Shown one piece after another: positions 26,157 through 34,473 of a stretch of DNA of 50,008 nucleotides. The notes below the pieces were generated by a model, which was not told where the DNA came from, searched no databases, and saw only the letters and a program-made list of their open reading frames with translations. The DNA lies in contig LNEE01000039.1 of the NCBI GenBank assembly GCA_001464895.1, forward strand, positions 1 to 50,008. The letters run 5' to 3'. The position numbers were made by a program, and so were the translations under genes. This stretch comes from Betaproteobacteria bacterium Ga0077532. GTDB lineage: Bacteria > Pseudomonadota > Gammaproteobacteria > Burkholderiales > Ga0077523. Position 1 is the stretch's first letter. Each line of letters begins with the position of its first letter.

Positions 26157-27026
26157 ATGTCAATGCGCAAAGCAGCACGATCGGACGACGAAAGTCGCTA
26201 TGCGGCCCCCGCCCTCGAGAAGGGGCTGGACATCCTGGAGCTGCTTGTTGCGGAGCAGCACGGATTGTCCCTCCAGGAGATCGCGCGGCGCCTCGGGCGC
26301 ACCGCGAACGAACTCTTCCGCATGCTCGACGTACTGGTTCGCCGAGGCTATCTCGCGCGCCAGACAGATGGCACCTACGCCCTCACGCTGCTGCTCTTCG
26401 ACCTCGCCCATCGGCATCCACCGGTGGATCGGCTCGTGAGCGCGGCTCAACCCGACATGCAGTCCCTGGCGCGGGCGATCGGACAGTCGACGCACCTTTG
26501 CGTCCACCACGATGCCCGTCTGGTGGTGCTCGTACGGGCGGAGTCGCCGGAGCCCATCGGCTATTCCGTACGCCCTGGTGCGCACTTCGCGTTCCGCGAT
26601 GACCGCGTGTCGGCACGCGTGATCGCCGCTTTCCAGCCCGAGGCGAAGCGGGCGATGTTCATGGCGGAACTGCTGACCGGCGGCAAAGGGATCCGGGACC
26701 GCAGATCCTCACTCGCCGGACGCCTTGCCGCCATCCGCGAGCACGGCTTCGACGAGGGTCCCAGCGACACGGTCCCCGGGGTCACCGATATCTGCTTCCC
26801 CATCTTCGACCGGTTCGGCATCGTCGCGGCATTGAACGTGGTGCACGTGCAGCAGCGCGACGCGAAGGTCAATGTGCCCAAGGCCCGCAGCGCCCTCCGC
26901 GACACGGCGGCGAAGATTTCGCGCGCCCTCGGATGGCGCCCGGCGATTTCCGACGAGACCGCCACGGCCCCGGTGGCGTCGACCGCGCGCAAGGCAGCCC
27001 CGGTCAGGTCGCGGCAGTCACCTTGA
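26157..27026 (+). CDS. IclR-family transcriptional regulator
   Basis: 289 residues. The winged helix (about 18-75) contains GLSLQEIARRLGRTANELFRMLDVLVRRGYL. The IclR effector domain follows (LARAIGQSTHLCVHHDARLVVLVRAESP..., and the end TVPGVTDICFPIFDRFGIVAALNVV). A low-complexity Ala/Thr/Arg tail closes the protein. It diverges from the TRAP/lactonase operon and is its likely local regulator, also of itself through the palindrome at 26118-26134. Start ATG 26157; ATG 26163 is equally possible. Confidence 0.9.
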   Translation: MSMRKAARSDDESRYAAPALEKGLDILELLVAEQHGLSLQEIARRLGRTANELFRMLDVLVRRGYLARQTDGTYALTLLLFDLAHRHPPVDRLVSAAQPDMQSLARAIGQSTHLCVHHDARLVVLVRAESPEPIGYSVRPGAHFAFRDDRVSARVIAAFQPEAKRAMFMAELLTGGKGIRDRRSSLAGRLAAIREHGFDEGPSDTVPGVTDICFPIFDRFGIVAALNVVHVQQRDAKVNVPKARSALRDTAAKISRALGWRPAISDETATAPVASTARKAAPVRSRQSP

Positions 27027-27036
27027 GCGCCTGACG

Positions 27037-27909
27037 TCAGGTGGCTGCGCTCACCTTGAAAAAGCGGTTCGCAACGGCCGTCTGGTTCTCATAGATCGAA
27101 CCCTGGTTGAGGGCGGGCGGCAACGGCATGCGGACGGGCACGGGCATCACGCGCGGCTCGATGGTCGGTTGCCCGAAGAGCATGCGGCTGTCGAAATCGT
27201 CGAGGTTCGTGAAATTCACCAGCGGCCACGCATCGGCGGCAGCGCATTCGTAGAGCAGGAGTTGGCGCTCGCGCGTGGACGTGTTCTGGGCCGACCCGTG
27301 GACGAGGCGCACGTGATGGAACGACGCGGAGCCCGCGCGGCCCGTGCATGCCACTGCCTTGGATGCGTCCAGACCCGTCGCCGAGAGATCCATCGCGCCA
27401 CAGAAGCGGCCGTCAGCGTGATGATCGTACGTGGGGCCCTTGTGGGTGCCGGGCAGCACGAGCATGGGACCGTTCTCCATCACGACATCGTCCAGCATCA
27501 CGCCGATGGCGAGAATGTCGTCGTTCGTGTGCGGGTAGAACGCCCAGTCCTGATGCCATTCGACCGGCGAGCCGAACCCTGCCGACTTCAGATTGAGCTT
27601 GGATCCGTGAAGGCGCACGTCGGGGCCGAGCAACTGCCGCAGGACGTCCTTCAGCACGGGGGCATCGAGCACTTCCCGGAACACGCTCCGCACGAGGTGC
27701 GGCTTCTTGATGCGGCGGACCCGCGGATGATCCGGTAGATGGCCCGGCTCCAGATCGAACACATCGCTGTGCGTCGTGAGCCCCCGGGCACCCTCCATGA
27801 CTTCCCGGACGGTATCGCGCAATCGCCCGAGCAGCGCAGCATCGATGACGTCCTCCACCACCACGAAACCGTTCTCGCGATACGAATCCACCTGCTCACG
27901 CGTGATCAT
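27037..27909 (-). CDS. Phytanoyl-CoA dioxygenase (PhyH) family protein 2
   Basis: 290 residues. Iron triad His119, Asp121 (EWHQDWAFYPH) and His204 (RLVHGSAQN), with an Arg-rich segment after it (TRERQLLLYECAA). The start MITREQVDSYRENGFVVVEDV is typical of the family, with SD GGAGGGGTG. Only distantly similar to the other two PhyH proteins here. Convergent with the IclR gene, and separated from the plus-strand cyclase gene by a 208-bp divergent region with a palindrome. Confidence 0.88.
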   Translation of the reverse strand: MITREQVDSYRENGFVVVEDVIDAALLGRLRDTVREVMEGARGLTTHSDVFDLEPGHLPDHPRVRRIKKPHLVRSVFREVLDAPVLKDVLRQLLGPDVRLHGSKLNLKSAGFGSPVEWHQDWAFYPHTNDDILAIGVMLDDVVMENGPMLVLPGTHKGPTYDHHADGRFCGAMDLSATGLDASKAVACTGRAGSASFHHVRLVHGSAQNTSTRERQLLLYECAAADAWPLVNFTNLDDFDSRMLFGQPTIEPRVMPVPVRMPLPPALNQGSIYENQTAVANRFFKVSAAT

Positions 27910-27962
27910 CACCCCTCCATCGTGCGCCGCACCATGCACAGCCTGGGCGCTCACATGCATCG

Positions 27963-27975
27963 GTTGTCTGACAAC
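27963..27975. promoter_or_regulatory. Palindromic operator candidate GTTGTCTGACAAC
   Basis: Perfect 13-bp palindrome (6-bp arms, one central base) in the divergent region between PhyH 2 (start 27909) and the cyclase gene (start 28118). TTGTCNGACAA is the usual operator form of FadR-type GntR regulators. No gntR gene lies in the window, so the regulator would be encoded elsewhere. Confidence 0.6.
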
Positions 27976-28117
27976 TCTGCTCTCTGCGAAGAGCCGATGT
28001 CAACGGTGCGGGAGCACCGCAATCCGCCTTGCATGCGCTCGACGTTCCGTGCAATTCTTGGGTTCGGGGATTTACGAGGTCCTCGTTTCGAATTCGACAA
28101 TCTCTGGAGGAGAGCGC

Positions 28118-29218
28118 ATGAATCGTTCGACCATTGCAGTCGCCATCGGCGGCGCGTTTCTGACCCTGGCCACCGGCGCCTTCGCGCAGGTTGTGCCCGG
28201 CCCGCAGGATGACTCGGCCCTTTCCTGGCCCGACAGCCCCTGGGGCAAGAATGACCGCGCCGGAAGCGCCAACCACACCAAGAACCCCGACAACATCAAG
28301 CGCGCCCTCGCGCAGATCAAGCAGTTCAAGTCGGTGACGATCGGCAAGTTCTATCACAAGGAAGCGCCCGCTTTCGGCCCTCGCGGCTGGAACATGTCGA
28401 TCCCCGGCACGCCCACCGGCGGCCCCTTCGGCAAGAACGCCCTCGTGTACCACGACGAACTCGTGACCACGGAAATCGGCCAGATCCAGACGCAGTTCGA
28501 CGGCCCCGGTCACATCGGCGTGAACACGTCGAAGGGCCCTATGTTCTACAACAAGGTGATCTCCTGGGATGCCTACGAGCGCGGCGCCGGTGGCCGTGTG
28601 ATCGGCATGGGCCCCCTCGGTGTCGAGCACGTTGGCGAACTCGGCTTCGTCTGCCGCGTGGTCCTGCTGGACGCCGTGGCCCTTCGCAAGTCGGAAGGCA
28701 AGCTGTCCGCGAGCGAAGAGATGCTCCCGATTCCGAAGAAGCCCGGCGACATCGGGATCGTGACGGAAGCCGACATGAAGGCGATGCTGAAGGCCATCGG
28801 CACCGACCTGATGCCCGGCGACTGCGTCGCGCTGCACACGGGGATGGGCAACACCTGGAGCAACGACCGCTACAAGAGCCTGACCACGGAACAGCGTGCG
28901 AACGCCCGTGCGATGTTCGCGCAGGGTGAGCCCGGCTTCGGTACCAGCGCCTGCCGCTTCATGGCGTCGAAGAACATCGCGCTGACGATGGGTGACACCT
29001 CTGCGAACGATGCTCAACCGGGCAACGAAGAAGACGGCATGGGCGCCGCTGTGCCCTGCCACACGTACCTGCAGCCGGCACGTGGCATCTGGAACCTGGA
29101 GAACGTCGACACGAAGACGCTGGTCGACAACAAGATCAACACCGGCGCCATGATCTTCGCGCCGCTGAAGATCATCGGTGCGACCGGCTCCCCGGCGAAC
29201 CCGGTGGTGCTGTACTGA
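28118..29218 (+). CDS. Exported cyclase-family protein 1 (PF04199-like)
   Basis: 366 residues. A signal peptide (1-23, ending GAFA) precedes the swivelling alpha/beta fold of the cyclase/kynurenine-formamidase family: YHDELVTTEIGQIQTQFDGPGHIG, then MLKAIGTDLMPGDCVALHTGMGN and CHTYLQPARGIWNLENVD at the end. In the metal motif HxGTHxDxPxH the first two His are replaced by Gln (Q-x-Q-T-Q-F-D-G-P-G-H); Asp and the last His remain. SD TGGAGGAGAG. Followed by a strong terminator. The role may be hydrolysis of a cyclic amide or lactone, if active. Confidence 0.88.
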   Translation: MNRSTIAVAIGGAFLTLATGAFAQVVPGPQDDSALSWPDSPWGKNDRAGSANHTKNPDNIKRALAQIKQFKSVTIGKFYHKEAPAFGPRGWNMSIPGTPTGGPFGKNALVYHDELVTTEIGQIQTQFDGPGHIGVNTSKGPMFYNKVISWDAYERGAGGRVIGMGPLGVEHVGELGFVCRVVLLDAVALRKSEGKLSASEEMLPIPKKPGDIGIVTEADMKAMLKAIGTDLMPGDCVALHTGMGNTWSNDRYKSLTTEQRANARAMFAQGEPGFGTSACRFMASKNIALTMGDTSANDAQPGNEEDGMGAAVPCHTYLQPARGIWNLENVDTKTLVDNKINTGAMIFAPLKIIGATGSPANPVVLY

Positions 29219-29246
29219 TCTGACTGACGGCTAGCAGTACCTTGGA

Positions 29247-29273
29247 GGGCGGCCCGAGAAGGCCGCCCTTTTT
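29247..29273 (+). terminator. Rho-independent terminator after cyclase gene 1
   Basis: Perfect 8-bp stem GGGCGGCC-CGAGAA-GGCCGCCC followed by TTTTT, 28 bp after the stop. Confidence 0.93.
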
Positions 29274-29722
29274 CATGGGACGCCCCCGGTTCACGGATCG
29301 CACCGCCCACGGCCCTCTCCACGATCGGACGTGCAGCAGCGGACCAGGACCATACGCGACCCTACGGTTGATTCCCGCCCTCCCGAGTCTTCAAGCCGAC
29401 GACCGGGAATCGCAGCGGCACACGCATGTGCTGTGGCCCCGAGCGATCTGCCCTCGGCCCACGCAGCGGCGCTGCAGGCCTCCTCGAACCACTGCCGCAT
29501 TCGCCTGAACCAGGCCGCCGTAGGTGCTGAAGACACATGATCGCGAAACGGCGGCCTGAGCCGACAATGTCAGCCGCCCGGAAGGCCGCGTCCCGGAGGG
29601 TTGCGCCGCTTGGGGTACATGGAACTGCGATCGCTGGCCGCGTTGCTCGGCTTGCCACCGGTCGATGCCGACTGCAACGCGATCCGCGCAGGCTATGCAG
29701 AGGCTCCCTAGACTTGGCACGC
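29274..29722. other. 449-bp stretch between two facing terminators, no clear gene
   Basis: Bounded by the terminators of the two convergent cyclase genes. Minus-strand frames of up to about 120 codons exist but have no family signal, no SD and read like shadow sequence. Nothing else found; possibly decayed coding sequence. Confidence 0.45.
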
Positions 29723-29750
29723 AAAGAAAAGGGGAGGCCGAAGCCTCCCC
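29723..29750 (-). terminator. Rho-independent terminator after cyclase gene 2
   Basis: On the minus strand GGGGAGGC-TTCG-GCCTCCCC followed by TTTTCTTT. The UUCG tetraloop makes this a very stable hairpin. It starts 42 bp after the stop of the 29793-30845 gene. Confidence 0.93.
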
Positions 29751-29792
29751 TTCAAACATCAGACACGCCGGGCGTTCAGCCCATGCGAAAAC

Positions 29793-30845
29793 TTACCAGG
29801 TCGCCACCGGCGAACCGTTGGAACCCGTCGCACCCTGGATGGGCGAAGGCGAGTAGGTGTACATGAAGCGGTAGACCTTCTCCTTCGCGAGCCCGCGCAG
29901 GTCCAGGTTCTCCTGGTTGACGATGCCGTGACGGGCGAGCATGAACTGGTGCACGCAGAATATGCATGCCGGATCCGGGTTCGGCACCACTTCCGTCGCC
30001 CACGTGTCGGCACCCCAGACGCCAGCCTTGACGGTCTCGGCCAGCCAGCGCGCCACTTCCATCCCGATGCCCGGCTCGCCGCCGTTGTACTTCGCGTTGT
30101 CGGTGATCCAGTACTTCGTCCAGCCGGTGCGGAACACCACGGCGTCGCCAGGCATGAACTGGAAGTTCGCCATACCCTGCTTCGCCAGCGCCGCCTTCAC
30201 GTCGGCCATGGTGATCTCGTAGCCGTGCTCGAGCGAGTCCACACCCTTCGCAGAAGCGACGTCGATCATGATGCCGCGGGCCGTGATGGGATGGAGCATC
30301 TCGACGCCATTCTTGCGCAGACCGTAGGAACCCTCCATCTCCGACACCGTGACGCCGTTGTAGAAACGGATGCTGTCCTTGTCGCTGGGCTTGCCGACGC
30401 TCACGCCGATGTGACCCAGTCCGTCGAACTGCGTGCCCACCTGGCCGATCTCGGTGGCGAGGAATTCGTCGTACCAGACCACCCGGTTCGGACCGAACGG
30501 CCCACCGGTGGGCGCACCGGGAATCCGCACGGAAAACGCGCGGGCTCCGAACAGCGGCATCTTCGATTCGTACACGTGGCCGATCTTCATGCTCTTGCCG
30601 ACCTTGACTTCGGCGGTGGCGCGCTTGATGACTTCCGGCTTCGTGTACCAGTTGGTGGAACCGGCCTGGTCATCGGCACCCCAGATCGGGTGGGGCCACC
30701 ACTTCGAGCCGAGCGGCGTTTCCATGTTGGTGCCATCGACCCAGGGCTTGCCCTTGCAGCCGCTGTAGTCCTCGACCGAGCAGGCCAGCGCACCGGCGCT
30801 GAACAGAGTCGCTGTCAAACCCAGGCATGCAGTCTTCAGTTTCAT
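29793..30845 (-). CDS. Exported cyclase-family protein 2 (PF04199-like)
   Basis: 350 residues. Signal peptide ends near SAGALA (about 21), followed by a Cys-containing start of the mature protein (CSVEDYSGCKG). The fold and most motifs match cyclase protein 1: GSTNWYTKPEVIKRA, PGAPTGGPFGPNRVVWYDEF, ATEIGQVGTQFDGLGHIG, FMPGDAVVFRTGW, CVHQFMLARHGIVNQENLDL. Here too the first two metal-motif His are Gln (QVGTQFDGLGH). SD GGAGAGAGAAAG before ATG 30845. Convergent with paralogue 1; the pair probably arose by an old duplication with inversion. Confidence 0.88.
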   Translation of the reverse strand: MKLKTACLGLTATLFSAGALACSVEDYSGCKGKPWVDGTNMETPLGSKWWPHPIWGADDQAGSTNWYTKPEVIKRATAEVKVGKSMKIGHVYESKMPLFGARAFSVRIPGAPTGGPFGPNRVVWYDEFLATEIGQVGTQFDGLGHIGVSVGKPSDKDSIRFYNGVTVSEMEGSYGLRKNGVEMLHPITARGIMIDVASAKGVDSLEHGYEITMADVKAALAKQGMANFQFMPGDAVVFRTGWTKYWITDNAKYNGGEPGIGMEVARWLAETVKAGVWGADTWATEVVPNPDPACIFCVHQFMLARHGIVNQENLDLRGLAKEKVYRFMYTYSPSPIQGATGSNGSPVATW

Positions 30846-31002
30846 TCTTTCTCTCTCCATTGATGTTGTGTTCTTGAACGGCCCATCACACCTTTGCAAT
30901 CTTCCACTCCTGCTCACTGCCGACATCGGCAACCGCGCGACTGCTCGACTGCCATCTTCCGGGCGGGCCCTTCGGATTCCTGCCCGTTGATTCCGTTACG
31001 TC

Positions 31003-31629
31003 TTAGGGCACCTGGCGGGTCGTCGGGACCCAGTTCCGCACGAGCTCCTGCGCGCGCTCCAGGTCGTCCTGGGGCATCCGGGTCGCGAGGGCGCTCAGGC
31101 CGCGGAGTGCGAAGGTGTCGCCGGACGCGGCCGCGAGTTCGAACCACATGTAGGCTTCGGCCATATCGCCGTCGCTGGCACGAAGGATCATCGCCGCCAG
31201 GCTCACCTGCGCCGCGGCAAAACCCTGTCCTGCCGATTTCTTGAAGAGCTCCCGGGCCTTCTGCAGATTGGCGGGAACGCCCTCGCCCGATTCGTACATC
31301 GTGCCGAGCGTGTGCTGGGCCTTGGCATGGCCTTGGTCGGCCGCTTCACGAAGCCAGGTCGCCGCGACGATCGGATCTGCGCCGACCCCCCAGCCGTTGC
31401 GGTAGGCGGATCCGAGCCAGAACTGCGCGTCCGGATCACCGGCGCGTGCCCGGGCGCTGAACGAGTCGATCTGTGAGGCTGTTCGTTCGGCGGCCTGCCT
31501 GGCGTCCCGGTCCTCGATGTAGCCACCGATGTCGGCCGCAAGCACCGCGTTGCTCAACATCGCCGGAATCAAAATCGCAACGCGCGCAGCCCACCCACGC
31601 CAGATTCCGAAAGATCCTTTTCCGCTCAT
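31003..31629 (-). CDS. Exported Sel1-repeat protein
   Basis: 208 residues. A signal peptide or anchor (about 1-32, ending NAVLA) precedes three to four Sel1-like repeats (AQFWLGSAYRNGWGVGADPIVAATWLREAADQG, AQHTLGTMYESGEGVPANLQKARELFKKSAGQG, AQVSLAAMILRAS...AEAYMWFELAAASG). Sel1 repeats form a solenoid for protein-protein contact. A C-terminal helix (DDLERAQELVRNWVP) follows. Stands alone on the minus strand. Confidence 0.85.
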   Translation of the reverse strand: MSGKGSFGIWRGWAARVAILIPAMLSNAVLAADIGGYIEDRDARQAAERTASQIDSFSARARAGDPDAQFWLGSAYRNGWGVGADPIVAATWLREAADQGHAKAQHTLGTMYESGEGVPANLQKARELFKKSAGQGFAAAQVSLAAMILRASDGDMAEAYMWFELAAASGDTFALRGLSALATRMPQDDLERAQELVRNWVPTTRQVP

Positions 31630-31757
31630 CACTCGCCCCTCTGCCAGACACCGGCACGAGCGCAGGATGATAGCCAATCAACAGCGTTTGCGTACAACCA
31701 ATTCCACGCTGCCGACGCGCCCTCGAGAATGCCCGGCGCCACCCAACTGGCAGTCAT

Positions 31758-33806
31758 CTATGAGGTGATGCCCACCACCCCGAGGATGAATGCGTAAGTG
31801 AAAGCAATCTCGCGTAGATAGTCATAGCGACCGGAAGCGCCGCCGTGCCCGGCCTCCATGTTGATGCGCAGCAGCAGCGGGTTGGTGTCGGTCTTGGTCG
31901 CGCGGAGCTTGGCCACGTACTTCGCGGGTTCCCAGTACATCACTTGGCTGTCGTTCAGCGACGTCTCGACGAGCATCGCCGGGTACGCCTGCGCCGTCAC
32001 GTTGTCGTAGGGCGAGTAGGACACCATGTACCGATACGCCTCGGGCTCCTTCGGGTTGCCCCACTCCTCGTACTCTCCGGTGGTGAGCGGAAGCGTGTCG
32101 TCGAGCATCGTGTTGACGACGTCCACGAACGGCACCTCGGAGACCACGGCGCGGAAGAGCTCCGGCCGCATGTTCGCGATCGCACCCATCAGGAGGCCGC
32201 CCGCGCTGCCGCCTTCGACCACCAGCCGGTCGGGCGCCGTGCGTTTCTCGGCGATGAGGTGCTCGGCGCAGGCGATGAAGTCGGAGAACGTGTTCCGCTT
32301 CGCCATCATCCGGCCCTCGTCGTGCCACCGCTTGCCCATCTCGCCACCGCCACGCACGTGCGCCAGGGCGAAGGTGACGCCGCGATCGAGCAGGGACAGG
32401 CGCACCGACGAGAAGGTCACCATTTCCGGATAACCGTACGCACCGTAGCCCGACAGCAGCAGCGGCCGCGGCCCCCGGCGCCGGCGATCCTCGCGATAGA
32501 CGAGCGACACCGGGATCCGCGTGCCATCGGGCGCTGTGGCATAGGTGAGATCTGTGCGGTACTTCGCGGGGTCGTAGCCCCCGAGGACCTCGAAGCGCTT
32601 CAGCAGCGTCCGCTCTCGCGCCGCCATGTCGTAGTCGTAGACGGAATCCGGTGTGACGAACGACTCGTAGGCGAACCGGAACTGGTCGGTGTCGAACTCC
32701 GCATTCGCGCCTGCGAATGCGGAGTACGCCGGTTCGGGGAACTCGATCTCGTGCCGATCGCCATCGGCGATGCTCATCACCGTGAAACGCGGGAACCCGT
32801 CGCGCCGCTCGTGCAGGACGAGGTGCCGGGCGAAGACGTCGACGCCCTCCAGCATCGTGTCGTCGCGGTGCGGCACGACTTCCACCCAGTGCGTCTCGTC
32901 GCAGGCGGCGATCGGCGCCTTCACGAGCCGGAAATTGCGGCCGCGATCGTTGGTGACGATGTAGAGGCTGTCGCCGTGGTGGTCGGCGTAGTACTCGTGC
33001 TCTGCGCGGCGGGGCACCAGGAGGACCGGCGCCGCAGTGGGTCGGTCGGCCGGCACGAAGCGCACTTCCGATGCGGTGGCGCTGTGCGACGTGATGAAGA
33101 CGTAGCCGAGGCTGCGGGAGAGATCGACGCCGACGCTGAAGCGTGCATCGGTCTCCTCGAAGACGAGATCATGGATCGGCGAACCGATGCGATGGCGCCA
33201 GACCCGGTTCGCGCGCTTGGCGTCGTCCTCGGTGACGTAGAAGAGCGTGGTGCTGTCGGTGGACCACGCGACCGAGCGCGCCCGTTCCACTTCGAGCGCG
33301 AGAACCTCGTCGTTCACGAGATCCTTGACCCGCAGGGTGTATTCGCGAAAGCCGCTGAGGTCGGTCGAGAACGCCAGCCGGCGGCCGTCCGGACTGACGT
33401 CGAGCGCGCCCAGCCCGAGGTAGCACTGCCCCTTCGCGAGGCGGTTGAGATCGAGGATCACCTCCTCGCGGGCCTTCATGCTGCCGCGCCGGCGGCAATA
33501 CGTGGCGTACTGGCGGCCGCGGGTCGTGCGCGAGTAGTAGAACCACTCGCCCTCGCGATAGGGCACCCCCATGTCCGTCTCGCGGATGCGGGCCACCATC
33601 TCCCGGTACAGGGCGCGCTGGAACGGCTCGCTGGGCTTCATCATCGCCCGCGTGTAGTCGTTCTCCGCAGCGAGGTAGTCGAGCACCTCGGGATCCTCCT
33701 TTCCCCGGAGCCAGTGGTACGGATCCGTCCGCCTTTCGCCGTGGATCTCGGAGACGTGCGGACGTGCCGGCGCGATCGGCGGCAGTGGAGGCTTCGTGGT
33801 ACGCAT
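31758..33806 (-). CDS. ptrB: Oligopeptidase B (prolyl oligopeptidase family, S9)
   Basis: 682 residues. An N-terminal seven-bladed propeller gates a C-terminal alpha/beta-hydrolase. The catalytic Ser is in VEGGSAGGLLMGAIAN, Asp in SLNDSQVMYWEP, and His in MEAGHGGASGRYDYL. RTDPYHWLRGKEDPEVLDYLAAEN near the start and YGAYGYPEMVTFSSVRLSLLDRGV are family landmarks. It cleaves after basic residues in peptides of up to about 30 residues. ATG 33806 follows a GGGAGCGACGCCC leader; single gene. Confidence 0.93.
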   Translation of the reverse strand: MRTTKPPLPPIAPARPHVSEIHGERRTDPYHWLRGKEDPEVLDYLAAENDYTRAMMKPSEPFQRALYREMVARIRETDMGVPYREGEWFYYSRTTRGRQYATYCRRRGSMKAREEVILDLNRLAKGQCYLGLGALDVSPDGRRLAFSTDLSGFREYTLRVKDLVNDEVLALEVERARSVAWSTDSTTLFYVTEDDAKRANRVWRHRIGSPIHDLVFEETDARFSVGVDLSRSLGYVFITSHSATASEVRFVPADRPTAAPVLLVPRRAEHEYYADHHGDSLYIVTNDRGRNFRLVKAPIAACDETHWVEVVPHRDDTMLEGVDVFARHLVLHERRDGFPRFTVMSIADGDRHEIEFPEPAYSAFAGANAEFDTDQFRFAYESFVTPDSVYDYDMAARERTLLKRFEVLGGYDPAKYRTDLTYATAPDGTRIPVSLVYREDRRRRGPRPLLLSGYGAYGYPEMVTFSSVRLSLLDRGVTFALAHVRGGGEMGKRWHDEGRMMAKRNTFSDFIACAEHLIAEKRTAPDRLVVEGGSAGGLLMGAIANMRPELFRAVVSEVPFVDVVNTMLDDTLPLTTGEYEEWGNPKEPEAYRYMVSYSPYDNVTAQAYPAMLVETSLNDSQVMYWEPAKYVAKLRATKTDTNPLLLRINMEAGHGGASGRYDYLREIAFTYAFILGVVGITS

Positions 33807-34122
33807 TGGGCGTCGCTCCCGTTGTAGTTTGAACTGGACGGCACGCCACCCCCGCCCGTCGCTGACCGGACGATCCAGGGGGTGGGCGGCGTGGGACCAC
33901 CGTGGCGCCCGGCCGCAGGGTACACCGACCCATGGCCATCGGCTCGACCGCGCCGCGCTGAAGGTCCGATCTTCGGGATGGCAGCAGGGAACATCCCTTG
34001 CTCGATCGGGTTCGCAGCGGTCGCGACAGCCGTGCACCGCGCCATCGAAGACCGTGACGGCGCCCGCCGCAGCGGGCTAGAATGGAGTGCGTTTTCCCCA
34101 GTGTTTTCAGGGCAGTAGACAA
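33807..34122. promoter_or_regulatory. 316-bp divergent promoter region with DUF3460 promoter
   Basis: Lies between divergent ptrB and the DUF3460 gene. A plausible plus-strand promoter is GTGACG (34054-34059), 18-bp spacer, TAGAAT (34078-34083), 39 bp before ATG 34123. I saw no clear ptrB promoter, and no gene in the rest. Confidence 0.5.
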
Positions 34123-34314
34123 ATGGAAAAGTACGAGTCCGAAACCACCCTGTTTCTGCGCGATTTCCTTCGCCAGAACCCGCAGGTGGTCGAGAAGCAG
34201 AAGCAGGCGCGTGCGACCTGGTGGGACAAGCCCGTCGATCTCGAGGTGCGCCGCGCCTACGAGGAATCGAAGGTGGCCAAGAGGCCGTACGAGTACTACA
34301 GCGAGAACCGCTGA
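34123..34314 (+). CDS. DUF3460 family protein
   Basis: 63 residues: MEKYESETTLFLRDFLRQNP, then QKQARATWWDKPVDLE and a basic end with RPYEYYSENR. This is the pattern of DUF3460, a small family known essentially from Betaproteobacteria and of unknown function. It serves as a taxonomic marker. The start follows GGGCAGTAGACAA with a weak SD and a good promoter upstream. Confidence 0.88.
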   Translation: MEKYESETTLFLRDFLRQNPQVVEKQKQARATWWDKPVDLEVRRAYEESKVAKRPYEYYSENR

Positions 34315-34473
34315 GCTGCGCGAAGTCCCACGGCGAGATTCGCCGATCCGTACTTGTTCGTCGCGCAGAAAGGCCACAGGGGCCATCCGCCCGCCTCCGC
34401 CTGCGCGATGCCCGCGGCGGGATGCGCCGGGTGCCACCGGTCCAGCCGCCATCGTCACGAGGAGATCCGATTC

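Noticed and set aside
29391..29759. A 122-codon minus-strand gene
   Set aside because: No SD, no family signal, and it overlaps the terminator of the cyclase 2 gene, starting inside the hairpin region.
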